Shown one piece after another: positions 23,056 through 36,835 of a stretch of DNA of 64,000 nucleotides. Numbering within the stretch: position 1 is the stretch's first letter; each line of letters begins with the position of its first letter. The notes under the pieces were generated by a model that saw only the letters and a list, made by a program, of their open reading frames with translations, ran no database searches and was not told the origin of the DNA. The DNA comes from Chondrosia reniformis. Lineage: Eukaryota; Porifera; Demospongiae; Chondrillida; Chondrillidae. The stretch spans positions 8,727,130 through 8,791,129 of the forward strand of contig OX359191.1 of NCBI GenBank assembly GCA_947172415.1, given 5' to 3'. A program made the position numbers and the translations under genes.

Positions 23056-26000
23056 TTAAAGTTCTGTGATGTAGTCATTCCTTAGCATTAAACTGCTCTT
23101 ATGATCTTGGCATACATACTGCTTGTAGGCCTTGTCAAAAGCTGATTTTACTGTACTAGGGACGTGGTCATCTAGCATTCCTTTTGCTAGTTTGATGGCA
23201 CTAAAGTCTTCATTGGAACACCAAAGAACTTGCAGGTCCGATGTTCCTTGGCAACACCGCCTAATGAGGGAAGAGAATGCAAATATAAAGTCTAGTGGTA
23301 TACACTCTATGAATTTATTAGAGAATTGTTGTGTGTAGACTTATATAAAGAGGAGAGGATACTAAGTATACCTTTGAATCTTTCTTTCTTGTATCAGTAT
23401 TATTCTTCCAGGAGGAAAGAGGGGAATACTTTCCTGTTTCTTCAAGAAATCTTTCAGATTCTGGACAGCTCCAGTTTTTGCCCAAAAGTGCCACAATTTG
23501 AAATATTTTGCAGCCAAATTTTCTGATTGTGCTACAGTACTAAATGAAGGGCGAGGGGATTTCCCACCAAAATTACAGGTGCAGTCCAGTATCTGTGGTA
23601 GCCTTTCCCCAAGACCTCCCAGAAATATCTGATACTGGTAATAAAGGAAGAGTAAAATAATGGAGACCATACATAATGGAGACCATGCAAGTTGTGTCTG
23701 TAGACTGACCTTTGCTAGTTTGGAATGCTTCAGTTGGTGGGTCATTGAGTCAGTCAAGTGTATGAGTGTTCTTATAGTTAACCTCAAGTACAGAGAGTGT
23801 ATATAAATATATTACATTGCTTCCATATATACCGATACCAATTTATGTAGTATGCAGCTGGAGCACTTCATACATTAATATATTATAAGGAATTTAAACA
23901 GAGCCTATGTTACTTATACTGTGGACTGAGTGCTGCAGTAACTGCTGGCCACAGCCAGTCTGGCCTGATGAATCTAATTAAAAATTGATGCTATTTAGTG
24001 GATGCTTATAATTCAAGAGAGGGACCGTGGCATGATTGTGGCAATCAGGGCTCAGTAGCAGAGCACAGAGAGCCTGGCCCGCATTTACTACACGTATAAC
24101 AATTTCTCTCTCATGTTTTCCCTCTAAAGATACCTATCAATTAAGGGATTATTTAATTGCTACTTCAGTTATTCTCTAATACTAGACAGTTTTACCAACC
24201 TCGGAATTATGTCATTGCCTCCCCCAACTGGAGAATAACAATACCCTCTTAAGGTGGGATACTCATCCTTCAACATCACACTGAGAACTGCTGCTACACC
24301 AGCTCCGAGTGAGTGACCACATATGATGAGATCATAGTCCTTAAGGGGTGTGGGAATAATGTTGCTATGTAACGTTGATGTAGTTATCCTTATTATAATT
24401 ACCTCATATTGTGTTAAATTATAGTCAAATATACACAAGATATCCATATTACATTCCATTGCTTAAAATGATTATTTTCAACATACTGGATGCATCTGAA
24501 AAGCTTTAACAAGAATCTCCCTGTCAGCAAGAAGGTTACGAATGGTGACAGCTGTCATAAATAGTCCCATGTGACAGTAGGTCTTCAAATCACCAAACGG
24601 CTTTTCATCAATTCTGAGGCGATGTACACTAACAGTCATATCAGTGAAGGCATCCTATAAGAAGAAATACAACTCCATGTATAATACATAGATTGCATAT
24701 TATTATAATCTCGTATCTCGTATATTACAGATATATAGTTTCTTCAACATATATAGCAAAATATGTATATACCTTTAATGACATTGAGCCCCTAATTGAA
24801 ATGACCACCTTTTTCTTCTCTTGATCTCGAACCACACAGAATGGAGTCATGTATATCTAAATGTGGAGAAAATGCACTCTATCCTACCAATGTAGTAATC
24901 ACCTTATTAAGATAATTACTTCTAGATAAATGATTCTTACATCGTTGATGAGCATGGAGAACAATATATCATCTTCATTGATTCCTGAGGATTGCTTCAG
25001 TGCTGCTGTGTTGGTCATTAGACAATTATCAAATAGAATGCTCTCATTGGCCCTCGGATTTTGTCTTCTGCAACTGAATAGAAAATGTGTAAAATTAAGT
25101 AGATGAATATAAGAGTATTCGGAAAGGAACATCAGAACACCAAACTCTAACAAGAGCACCTGATGAGACAATGTTTACTGTAGCAAAAGCTATCAAATCA
25201 ACATACCTTTCTGAGCAGCAGAGCTTGCATATACAGGTGCACGGATTCATAAAACATGTATAGGCCATCCATAAATTCCAATGGCATACTTCAAGTAGTA
25301 GTTACCATCTACAAACACTTGTTGCTCATCCTAATAATATAGAAAGTTAGTAGGAATCATATTAATATCAACTATGGTATAACTATAAACAGGAATTCTA
25401 GCATTAGAGTTGTAAACTTACAATGTCAAAGAAATTTAATGACCTTGTAGGAAAATATCTATAATGTGGAACTTTCTGATCTTCTGTCAAAATGTTCATC
25501 GTCCACTAGATAGAGAGCATAAGTTTAGGAACAAATTTATATTAAGGCCATTGCAGAAGCTTACTTGTCTCATTCTCTGTACCTCTTGGTCATAAAAGTC
25601 TCTCAGACCTTGCTTGTGAGATACTAGTGTAAGTCCAGCTACTAGATCACTAACAACATAGTCCTTATTATGAAAGGCAATTGAAAGGGCTGATGCCATA
25701 TTTCTAAAGGAAGTATGCAGTGAGTCTCGTTCTCCAAAACAGTTAAGCAATCTTTTAAATTTCTTAAAATAATATTTTTGTTTGATTGATGATAGTAGAG
25801 TTTTCTAGTAGCTCTCCCATTTTTGTTTGACGATTGCGTGCTGAATGGATAGCAACATAGCTATCATTTTTTTCCAACCTTCGTCTAACGGGTCTTGCAG
25901 AATTAGTATCCAAGAGGTTTCCTGCTGCCCCTACCAGAGATTTATTCTCATTCTCAATATCAATATGCATCTCACCAGGTCCACTGAATATATTGCACAA

Positions 26001-26588
26001 GTCAATGTAGTATACAAACAGTATGGTGATGATCAGGAGAAGGGCCCAGGACAGACCTGTAAATACTCTTGTTGCTGTTAGAAGTTCAACTGCCAATTTA
26101 CACTTCTCCTTGCGTACTGTATCATCTATGAAATAGACATCTGCTGCAGATACATAGGTACCAAAGATGGTCAATAAGACCTCAAGGACATAGAAGATGG
26201 CTCGAGCCCAGAGAAACACTGGAAGGAATCTTCTCTTGTGGAGCTCAAAGTTCAGGCCTCTTGCACTGATGGTCATAATGGCAGCCTCCAATCCAAGCAC
26301 AATGAATTGATCAACAAACCATAATAGCCAGAAAGACAGGATAAGTACAAAATAGTTATTCTTAAGTACATCACACTCAGAGGTAATCGGATCAAATCCT
26401 ATAGTCACAAAGACAACTATACCAGAGATGAGCCTGTAAAAATATAGAAATTCAAAGTATATATCCATTATATTAGTTCCGTACTAAGTATCTCTATATA
26501 CACCAGCTTATTTGGTACAGACTTACCAGAGAACAAAATCATCACTTCCTGCATTCCATCTTTTCCCACAACATCTTAAAGCTGGCAT
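23056..26588 (-). pseudogene. Diacylglycerol lipase-like, array copy 3 (pseudogene)
   Basis: Full exon series homologous to copy 2, but broken in several places. Exon 1 (26588 down) lacks 33 bp, removing 11 residues of the first membrane helix. Exon 2 (about 25565-26435) has a 4-bp deletion near 25780 and a 1-bp deletion near 25825, which destroy the frame. Exon 8 (near 24210) lacks 57 bp, removing 19 residues between CYSPVGG and GNDIIPR, within the lipase core. The GHSLGAG codons survive. The start and exon 1 flank are alpha-type, as in copy 1. A transcript is possible but not a normal lipase. Confidence 0.82.
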
Positions 26589-27212
26589 GCTCTATAGGCC
26601 GTTGCACAGTGTAAATATCATCTATATATTATCTTACAGGAGCTGTTCCATCTATATATATGTGTGTGTGTACCACTTCCACCAGTATATATAGAGTGAT
26701 TATTTAAGAGGTTATATAAACACAGACACTGTGCATACTAATTAGTAGACTGTTGGTAGCTTCACATCAACAAATTCTTCCTTAATAGCTGTATTATGTA
26801 GTCTAGTACCAATTTTCCATGTAATATAATATATGTAGGAATAATAATGACTGATGATATTCCATATAATGAATATGTATACAGTATATTTATCAGCATT
26901 TCCTTCTTGTATCATGTAGGAAATTAAAGAAGAGAATGCCTTTCTATATATCTCTAAATTCATGAACATCTTTAAATAAATAATTATTGTGTCTATGAGT
27001 AATAAAAACATGTTTAAAGTGATTTTCAATCGGCCAATCAATCAATTGAAAGCTCATTGTTACATGAAAATGGTAAATACATATAACATGTAATTTGAGA
27101 CTATCACAAAACTGCATGCATATATAACTAAGTATCTATATAGGTACGTATAACTAAGTATATATATCAAGCTTGATATGATTTAAAAAATGAGTGTTTG
27201 GGTCAATGACAG
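26589..27212. other. 5' flank of DAGL copy 3 (alpha-type)
   Basis: Very similar to 17093-17700, including the CCAAT-like inverted stretch near 27030-27050. It contains a short GT microsatellite near 26660. No gene seen. Confidence 0.5.
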
Positions 27213-30200
27213 TTAAACTTGAAGTTCACTGATGTAGTTATTCCTTAGCATTAAACTGTAGGAAGATCTGTTGTTATGATCTTGGCATACATACTGCTTG
27301 TAGGCTTTGTCAAATGCTGATTTTACTGTACTAGGGACGTGGTTATCTAGCATTCCTTTTGCTAGTTTGATAGCACTAAAGTCTTCATTGGAACACCAAA
27401 GAACTTCAAGGTCTGATGTTCCTCGGCAACATCGCCTAATGAGGGAAGAGAATGCAAATATACAGTCTAGTGGTATACACTCTATGAAAGACTTATATAC
27501 AGAGGAGAGGATAATAAATATACCTTTGAATCTTTCTTTCTTGTATCAGTATTATTCTTCCAGGAGGAAAGAGGGGAATACTTTCCTGTTTCTTCAAGAA
27601 ATCTTTCAGATTCTGAACAGCTCCTGTTTTCGCCCGAAAGTGCCACAATTTGAAATATTTTGCAGCCAAATATTCTGATTGTGCTACAGAACTAAATGAA
27701 GGGCGAGGGGATTTCCCACCAAAATTGCAGGTGCAGTTCAGTATCTGTGGTAGCCTCTCCCCAAGACCTCCCAGAAATATCTGATACTGGTAATAGGGGA
27801 AGAGTAAAATAATGAAGAACATGCATATTGGAGACCATGCTGTAGACTGACCTTTGCTAGTTTGGAATGCTTCAGTTGGTGGGTCATTGAGTCAGTCATG
27901 TGTATGAGTGTTCTTATAGTTAACCTTAAGTACAGAGAGTGTATATGTAAATATATTACATTGCTTCGAATTCTACTTATACCAATTTATACAGAATGCA
28001 GCTGGAGTGCTTCATGCATTATAAGGAAATTAAACAGAACCTATGTCACTTATATTGTGGACTGAGTGCTGCAGTAACTGCTGGCCATAGCCAGTCTGGC
28101 CTGATGAATCTAATTAAAAATGGATGCTATTTAGCAGATGCTTAGAATTCAAGAGAGGGACCGTGGCATGATTGTGGCAATCAGGGCTCAGTAGCAGAGC
28201 ACAGAGAGCCTGGCCCGCATTTACTACCCGTGTAACAATTTCCCGCGTTTTCCCTCTAAAGGATGCCTATCAATTAAGGGATTATTTAATTGCTACTTTA
28301 GTTATTCTCTAATACTAGACAGTTTTACCAACCTCGGAATTATGTCATTGCCAATGATGAAGCTTGTGATAAACTTCTTTGAATACTCAACGAGGGGGAA
28401 ACTGAATACTCCCCCAACTGGAGAATAACAATAACCTTTTAAGGTGGGATACTCATCCTTCAACATCACACTGAGAACTGCTGCTACACCAGCTCCGAGT
28501 GAGTGACCACATATGATGAGATCATAGTCCTTAAGGGATGTGAGAATAATGTTGCTATGTAATGTTGATGTAGTTATCCTTATTATAACTACCTCTTATT
28601 GTGTTAAATTATAGTCAAATATACACAAGATATCCATATTACATTCCATTGCTTGAAATGATTATTTTCAACATACTGGATGCATCTGAAAAGCTTTAAC
28701 AAGAATCTCCCTGTCAGCAAGAAGATTACGAATGGTGACAGCTGTCATAAATAGTCCCATGTGACAGTAGGTCTTCAAATCACCAAACGGCTCTTCATCA
28801 ATTCTGAGGCGATGTACACTAACAGTCATATCAGTGAAGGCATCCTATAAGAAGAAATACAACTCCATGTATAATACATAGATTGCATATTATTATAATC
28901 TCATATCTCGTATATTACAGATATATAGTTTCTTCAACATATATAGCAACATATGTATATACCTTTAATGACATTGAGCCCCTAATTGAAATGACCACCT
29001 TTTTCTTCTCTTGATCTCGAACCACACAGAATGGAGTCATGTATATCTAAATGTGGAGAAAATGCACTCTATCCTACCAATGTAGTAATCACCTTATTAA
29101 GATAATTACTTCTAGATAAATGATTCTTACATCGTTGATGAGCATGGAGAACAATATATCATCTTCATTGATTCCTGAGGATTGCTTCAGTGCTGCTGTG
29201 TTGGTCATTAGACAATTATCAAATAGAATGCTCTCATTGGCCCTCGGATTTTGTCTTCTGCAACTGAATACAAAATGTGTAAAATTAAGTAGATGAATAT
29301 AAGAGTATTCGGAAAGGAACATCAGAACACCAAATTTTAACAAGAGCACCTGATGAGACAATGTTTACTGTAGCAAAAGCTATCACATCAACATACCTTT
29401 CTGAGCAGCAGAGCTTGCATATACAGGTGCACGGATTCATAAAAACATGTATAGGCCATCCATAAATTCCAATGGCATACTTTAAGTAGTAGTTACCATC
29501 TACAAACACTTGTTGCTCATCCTAATAATATTAAAAAGGTTAGTAGGAATCATATTAATATCAACTATGGTATAACTAGAAACAGGAATTCTAGCATTAG
29601 AGTTGTAAACTTACAATGTCAAAGAAATTTAATGACCTTGGAGGAAAATATCTATAATGTGGAACTTTCTGATCTTCTCTCAAAATGTTCATCGTCCACT
29701 AGATAGAGAGCATAAGTTTAGGAACAAATGTATATTAAGGCCATTGTAGAAGCTTACTTGTCTCATTCTCTGTACCTCTTGGTCATAAAAGCCTCTCAGA
29801 CCTTGCTTGCGAGATAATAGTGTAAGTCCAGCTACTAGATCACTAACAACATAGTCCTTATTATGAAAGGCAATTGAAAGGGCTGATGCCATATCTCTAA
29901 AGGAAGTATGCAGTGAGTCTCGTTCTCCAAAACAGTTAAGCAATCTTTTAAATTTCTTAAAATAATATTTTTGCTCTATTGATTGATGATAGTACAGTTT
30001 TCTAGTAGCTTTTCCTATTTTTGTTTGACGATTGCGTGCTGAATGGATAGCAACATAGCTATCATTTTTTTCCAACTTCTGTCTAACGGGTCTTGCAGAA
30101 TTAGTATCCAAGAGGTTTCCTGCTGCCCATACTAGTAATTCATTCTCATTCTCAATATCAATATGCATCTCACCAGGTCCACTGAAAATATTGCACAAGT

Positions 30201-30974
30201 CAATGTAGTACACAAACAGTATGATGATGATCAGGAGAAGGGCCCAGGACAGACCTGTAAATACTCTTGTTGCTGTTAGAAGTTCAACTGCCAATTTACA
30301 CTTCTCCTTGCGTACTTTATCATCTATGAAATAGACATCTGCTGCAGATACATAGGTACCAAAGATGGTCAATAAGACTTCAAGGACATAGAAGACGGCT
30401 CGAGCCCAGAGAAACACTGGAAGGAATCTTCTTTTGTGGAGCTCAAAGATCAGGCCTCTTGCACTGATGGTCATAATGGCAGCCTCCAATCCAAGCACAA
30501 TGAATTGATCAACAAACCATAATAGCCAGAAAGACAAAATAAGTACAAAATAGTTATTCTTAAGTACATCACACTCAGAGGTAATCGGATCAAACCCTAT
30601 AGTCACAAAGACTACTATACCAGAGATGAGCCTGTAAAAATATAGAAATTCAAAGTATATATCCGTTTCTTATTTGTTTCTATATCTAGTACTTGAAGGA
30701 ATGAATTCATGCATGTATCCCTCTCCAGCTATAAAAAGTATGCAATAGAATCGAATATGCTAATATTAATCATAATCACTTGCAGGTATTAGATAGATGG
30801 ATAGGACGGGTCTGTATAGCACTAATACTATGATACAAGAGACCAAAAGAAAAATATTTCCTGCACGGACATTGCTCACCATAGTAGCCGAAAGAAAATA
30901 GCAATGGCTGAAGAGAAAACAAAGTCATCGCTCCCAGCGTTCCATCTCTTTCCGCAGCACCTTAAAGCTGGCAT
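27213..30974 (-). CDS. Diacylglycerol lipase-like, array copy 4
   Basis: Same eleven-exon structure as copy 2. Exon 1 is 30880-30974 and exon 2 is 29758-30631 (874 bp, one codon longer than copy 2). The remaining exons are readable in the same order down to the stop at 27213. Four membrane helices, GHSLGAG near 28490-28510, GNDIIPR and DNHVPSTV are all present. The C-terminus runs four codons past the copy 2 stop (SELQV). A K for T change lies in the DDxVRKEK segment. Neither of the copy 2 MITEs is present. No frameshift was noticed, so it is presumed functional as a 2-acylglycerol-producing lipase. Confidence 0.85.
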
Positions 30975-31340
30975 TTTCTTAAAATGACCTTTGAGGTATT
31001 CAAGGGTGTGTCTATAAAACCTCCCACAGTGTTCGAAGAATTGTTGTTATGTGGTTATGCATAGTTATGATTCTATTTCGGGTTAGTCCGGTCCTTTTCA
31101 AAATACGAGTATATAATAGTAATAATAATAAACTGTTTATTTCTTTTTGACGTCGACGTGATTTTATTAAAATAAGTACATGTACAGTCATTTAGGATAG
31201 ATTAATTTTATGAAATTTCCACAATTAGTAGTGTCCGCAATGAGAACGTGCTGGAATAATTGCGCAAATCCGCAGTGTTTATTTTCTATGTAAACGTCAC
31301 GTCAGTAGTGCTTATTCTCTATGTAAACATGCTTACAGTA
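30975..31340. other. Duplicated DAGL/TTC17-like bidirectional 5' region
   Basis: Close copy of 22107-22472, ending in a decayed TTC17-like leader fragment that runs into DAGL exon 2 at about 31340. No intact gene. Confidence 0.6.
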
Positions 31341-31593
31341 GAAGTTCAACTGCCAATTTGCACTTCTCCTTGCGTACACAAAGACTACTATACCGGAAAT
31401 GAGCCTGTGAAAATATATATATAGAAATTCAAAGTATATATCCATTTCTTATATTAGTTACTATATATATGTATGCCAGCTTATTTGGTACAGACTTACC
31501 AGAGAAATCTTAAACCGATAGCAAAGGCAGACGAAAGAACAAAATCATCACTTCCTGCATTCCATCTTTCCCACAACATCTTAAAGCTGGCAT
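31341..31593 (-). pseudogene. DAGL 5' stub 2 (exon 1 plus collapsed exon 2)
   Basis: Same structure and same one-base exon 1 deletion as stub 1 (exon 1 at 31500-31593, exon 2 remnant 31341-31410). The shared lesions show that stubs 1 and 2 descend from one damaged ancestor, copied together with the neighbouring DAGL unit. Confidence 0.8.
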
Positions 31594-31902
31594 GCTCTAT
31601 AGGCTGTTGCGCAGTGTAAATATCATCTTTACAGGAGCTGTTCCATCTATATATATATTTTCCATTTAATATAATATAGGAATAATAATCACATTCCATA
31701 TAATGAATATACAGCATATTTATCAGTATTTCCCATCAGTGTAGGAAATTAAAGAAGAGAATGCATTTCTATCTCTAAATTCATGAACATCTATAAATTT
31801 ATTTATAGTGTGAATACATATATAACATGTTATTCAAGACACTCAAAAAACTAAGTACAAGCTTGATATGTTTTAAAAAATGAGTGTTTGGGTCAATGAC
31901 AG
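31594..31902. other. 5' flank of DAGL stub 2
   Basis: Close copy of 22725-23055. No gene seen. Confidence 0.5.
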
Positions 31903-34900
31903 TTAAACTTGAAGTTCTCTGATGTAGTCATTCCTTAGCATTAAACTGCTCTTATGATCTTGGCATACATACTGCTTGTAGGCTTTGTCAAATGCTGATT
32001 TTACTGTACTAGGGACGTGGTCATCTAGCATTCCTTTTGCTAGTTTGATAGCACTAAATTCTTCATTGGAACACCAAAGAACTTGCAGGTCTGATGTTCC
32101 TCGGCAACACCGCCTAATGAGGGAAGAGAATGCAAATATACAGTCTAGTGGTATACACTCTATGAAAGACTTATATACAGAGGAGAGGATAATAAATATA
32201 CCTTTGAATCTTTCTTTCTTGTATCAGTATTATTCTTCCAGGAGGAAAGAGGGGAATACTTTCCTGTTTCTTCAAGAAATCTTTCAGATTCTGAACAGCT
32301 CCTGTTTTCGCCCGAAAGTGCCACAATTTGAAATATTTTGCAGCCAAATATTCTGATTGTGCTACAGAACTAAATGAAGGGCGAGGGGATTTCCCACCAA
32401 AATTACAGGTGCAGTCCAGTATCTGTGGTAGTCTCTCCCCAAGACCTCCCAGAAATATCTGATACTGGTAATAGGGGAAGAGTAAAATAATGAAGAACAT
32501 GCATAATGGAGACCATGCAAGTTGTGGTTGTAGACTGACCTTTGCTAGTTTGGAATGCTTCAGTTGGTGGGTCATTGAGTCAGTCAAGTGTATGACTGTT
32601 CTTATAGTTAACCTCAAGTACAGAGAGTGTATATAAATATATTACATTGCTTCTATTTATACCGGTACCAATTTATGTAGTATGCAGCTGGAGCACTTCA
32701 TACATTAATATATTATAAGGAAATTAAACAGAACCTATGTCACTTATATTGTGGACTGAGTGCTGCAGTAACTGCTGACCACAGCCAGTCTGGCCTGATG
32801 AATCTAATTAAAAATGGATGCTATTTAGCAGATGCTTAGAATTCAAGAGAAGGACCATGGCATGATTGTGGCAATCAGGGCTCAGTAGCAGAGCACAGAG
32901 AGCCTGGCCCGCATTTACTACCCGTGTAACAATTTCTCTCTCATGTTTTCCTTCTAAAGGATGCCTATCAATTAAGGGATTATTTAATTGCTACTTTAGT
33001 TATTCTCTAATACTAGACAGTTTTACCAACCTCGGAATTATGTCATTGCCAATGATGAAGCTTGTGATAAACTTCTTTGAATACTCAACGAGGGGGAAAC
33101 TGAATACTCCCCCAACTGGAGAATAACAATATCCTCTTAAGGTGGGATACTCATCCTTCAACATCACACTGAGAACTGCTGCTACACCAGCTCCGAGCGA
33201 GTGACCACATATGATGAGATCATAGTCCTTAAGGGGTGTGAGAATAATGTTGCTATGTAATGTTGATGTAATTATCCTTATTATAATTACCTCTTATTGT
33301 GTTAAAAAATAGTCAAATATACACCATATTACATTCCATTGCTTGAAATGATTATTTTCAACATACTGGATGCATCTGAAAAGCTTTAACAAGAATCTCC
33401 CTGTCAGCAAGAAGGTTACGTATGGTGACAGCTGTCATAAAGAGTCCCATGTGACAGTAGGTCTTCAAATCACCAAACGGCTCTTCATCAATTCTGAGGC
33501 GATGTATACTAACAGTCATATCAGTGAAGGCATCCTATATAAGAAGAAACACAACTCCATGTATAGATTGTATATTTAGTGTAGGGCAACATATGTATAT
33601 ATACCATTAATGACATTGAGCCCCTAATTGAAATGACCACCTTTTTCTTCTCTTGATCTCGAACCACACAGAATGGAGTCATGTATATCTAAATGTGGAG
33701 AAAATGCACTCTATCCTACCAATGTAGTAATCACCTTATTAAGATAATTACTTCTAGATAAATGATTCTTACATCGTTGATGCGTGTGGAGAACAATATA
33801 TCATCTTCATTGATTCCTGAGGATTGCTTCAGTGCTGCTGTGTTGGTCATTAGACAATTATCAAATAGAATGCTCTCATTGGCCCTCGGATTTTGTCTTC
33901 TGCAACTGAATACAAAATGTGTAAAATTAAGTAGATGAATATAAGAGTATTCGGAAAGGAACATCAGAACACCAAATTTTAACAAGAGCACCTGATGAGA
34001 CAATGTTTACTGTAGCAAAAGCTATCACATCAACATACCTTGCTGAGCAGCAGAGCTTGCATATACAGGTGCACGGATTCATAAAAACATGTATAGGCCA
34101 TCCATAAATTCCAATGGCATATTTCAAGTAGTAGTTACCATCTACAAACCGTTGTTGCTCATCCTAATAATATAGAAAGTTAGTAGGAATCATAGATATA
34201 TCAGATATATACACAGGATCAAATCAGAGAGCATGAAAACTATTTGAAACTATTTGAACTACAATGTTTCAAAAGGTGTGAAAGTATGCATGAAGCTCGT
34301 GAAATTAATCTATTTGTGTATATACTTGAGCGCCCTTTGAAACCTGGCTGTTCAAATAGGTTTTTATTAAACCTGAGATATGATGCTGTGATATATATAT
34401 ATATATATATAGAAAGTAGGAATCAAATGTATATCAACTATGGTATGACTATATATATATACAGGAATTCTAACTTGGTTGATTAGAGTTGTAAACTTAC
34501 AAAGTCAAAGAAATTTAATGACCTTGGAGGAAAATATCTATAATGTGGAACTTTCTGATCTTCTGTCAATATGTTCATCGTCCACTAGATAGAGAGCATA
34601 AGTTTAGGAACAAATGTATATTAAGGCCATTGCAGAAGCTTACTTGTCTCATTCTCTGTACCTCTTGGTCATAAAAGTCTCTCAGACCTTGCTTGTGAGA
34701 TACTAGTGTAAGTCCAGCTACTAGATCACTAACAACATAGTCCTTATTATGAAAGGCAATTGAAAAAGCTGATGCCATATCTCTAAAGGAAGTATGCAGT
34801 GAGTCTCGTTCTCCAAAACAGTTAAGCAATCTTTTAAATTTTTTAAAATAATATTTTTGCTCTATTGATTGATGATAGTAGAGTATTCTAGTAGCTCTTC

Positions 34901-35880
34901 CTATTTTTGTTTGACGATTGCGTGCTGAATGGATAACATAGCTATAATTTCTTTCCAACTTCTGTCTAACGGGTCTTGCAGAATTAGTATCCAAGAGGTT
35001 TCCTGCTGCCCATACTAGTAATTCATTCTCATTCTCAATATCAATATGCATCTCACCAGGTCCACTGAAAATATTGCACAAGTCAATGTAGTACACAAAC
35101 AGTATGATGATGATCAGGAGAAGGGCCCAGGACAGACCTGTAAATACTCTTGTTGCTGTTAGAAGTTCAACTGCCAATTTACACTTCTCCTTGCGTACTG
35201 TATCATCTATGAAATAGACATCTGCTGCAGATACATAGGTACCAAAGATGGTCAATAAGACCTCAAGGACATAGAAGACGGCTCGAGCCCAGAGAAACAC
35301 TGGAAGGAATCTTCTCTTGTGGAGCTCAAAGATCAGGCCTCTTGCACTGATGGTCATAATGGCAGCCTCCAATCCAAGCACAATGAATTGATCAACAAAC
35401 CATAATAGCCAGCAAGACAGGATAAGTACATAGTAGTTATTCTTAAGTACATCACACTCAGAGGTAATCGGATCAAACCCTATAGTCACAAAGACTACTA
35501 TACCAGAGATGAGCCTGTAAAAATATAGAAATTCAAAGTATATATCCGTTTCTTATTTGTTTCTATATTTAGTACTTGAAGGAATGAATTCATGTATCCT
35601 TCTCCAGCTATAAAAAGTATGCAATAGAATCGAATATGCTAATATTAATCATAATCACTTGCAGGTATTATATAGATGGATAGGACGGGTCTGGATAGCA
35701 TTAATACTATGATACAAGAGACGAGATTTGCGTCAAGAAAGGTGGGCGTACCCCTATTTACATTTCCTGCACGGACTTTGCTCACCATAGTAGCCGTAAG
35801 AAAATAGCAATGGCTGAAGAGAGAACAAAGTCATCGCTCCCAGCGTTCCATCTCTTTCCGCAGCACCTTAAAGCTGGCAT
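31903..35880 (-). CDS. Diacylglycerol lipase-like, array copy 5
   Basis: Eleven-exon DAGL. Exon 1 is 35786-35880, exon 2 is 34644-35514 (871 bp, as in copy 2), followed by the same downstream exons to the stop at 31903 (C-terminus RELQV). Membrane helices, GHSLGAG (near 33195-33215), GNDIIPR, NHVP and LFPPGRI are present. Exon 6 ends SLM where the others have SLK, beside a slightly altered donor. A MITE (34212-34390) and an AT microsatellite lengthen the intron between exons 3 and 4. No frame break was seen, so it is probably functional. Confidence 0.84.
34212..34390. mobile_element. MITE, same family as 20645-20866
   Basis: 179-bp diverged copy with left end ACAGGATCAAAT and a degenerate right end (GATGCTGTG), flanked by ATA on both sides. 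It lies in the DAGL copy 5 intron between exons 3 and 4; the other copies lack it. Confidence 0.75.
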
Positions 35881-36170
35881 TTAAATGACCTTTGAGGTAT
35901 TCAAGGGTGTGTCTATAAAACCTCCCACAGTGTTCGAAGAATATATAGTTGTCATGTGGTTATGCATCGTTATGATTCTATTTCGGGTTAGTCTGGGTCC
36001 TTTTCAAAATACGAGTATATAATAGTAATAATAATAAACTGTTTATTTCTTTTTGACGTTGTCTTGATTTTATTAAAATAAGTACATGTACAGTCATTTA
36101 GGATAGATTAAATTTCCACAATTAGTAGTGTCCGCAACGAGAATGTGCTGCGCAAATCCGCTGGATGGCC
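35881..36170. other. Duplicated DAGL/TTC17-like bidirectional 5' region
   Basis: Third copy of the sequence at 22107-22472, with small deletions. It leads into the leader-derived minisatellite. Confidence 0.55.
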
Positions 36171-36375
36171 GTAGTGCTCATTCTCTATGTAAACATGCTT
36201 ACAGTAGTGCTCATTCTCTATGTAGACATGCTAATAGTAGTGCTCATTCTCTATGTAAACATGCTTACAGTAGTGCTCATTCTCTATGTAGACATGCTAA
36301 TAGTAGTGCATGCTCATTCTCTATGTAGACATGCTTACAGTAGTGCTCATTCTCTATGTAGACATGATTACAGTA
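36171..36375 (+). repeat. Minisatellite made of TTC17-like signal-peptide codons
   Basis: About seven units of roughly 30 bp built on GTAGTGCTCATTCTCTATGT plus AGACATGCTA/AAACATGCTTAC. The unit equals 51063-51095, which encodes LLILYVDMLIVV in the leader of the TTC17-like gene. In one frame it still reads as repeated LILYVDMLIVV, but it is not part of a gene. Confidence 0.85.
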
Positions 36376-36835
36376 GAAGTTCAACTGTCAACTTGCACTT
36401 CGCCTTGCGTACGGCTCGAGCCCAGAGAAACACTGGAAGGAATCTTCTCTTGTGGAGCTCAAAGATCAGGCCTCTTGCACTGATGGTCATAATGGCAGCC
36501 TCCAATCCAAGCACAATGAATTGATCAACAAACCATAATAGCCAGAAAGACAAAATAAGTACAAAATAGTTATTCTTCAGTACATCACACTCAGAGGTAA
36601 TCGGATCAAACCCTATAGTCACAAAGACAACTATACCAGAGATGAGCCTGTGAAAATATAGAAATTCAAAGTATATATCCATTATATTAGTTCTGTACTA
36701 TGTATCTCTATATACACCAGCTTATTTGGTACAGACTTACCAGAGAAATCTTAAACCGATAGCCAAGGCAGAGGAAAGAACAAAATCATCACTTCCTGCA
36801 TTCCATCTTTTCCCACAACATCTTAAAGCTGGCAT
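36376..36835 (-). pseudogene. DAGL 5' stub 3 (exon 1 plus partial exon 2)
   Basis: Exon 1 at 36741-36835 is undamaged (no one-base deletion). Exon 2 begins at 36647 and keeps its first helix-coding half, then jumps across a deletion of roughly 90 bp near 36412 (GCGTAC joined to GGCTCGAG) and ends at the junction with the minisatellite at about 36376. No downstream exons follow. Confidence 0.8.
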
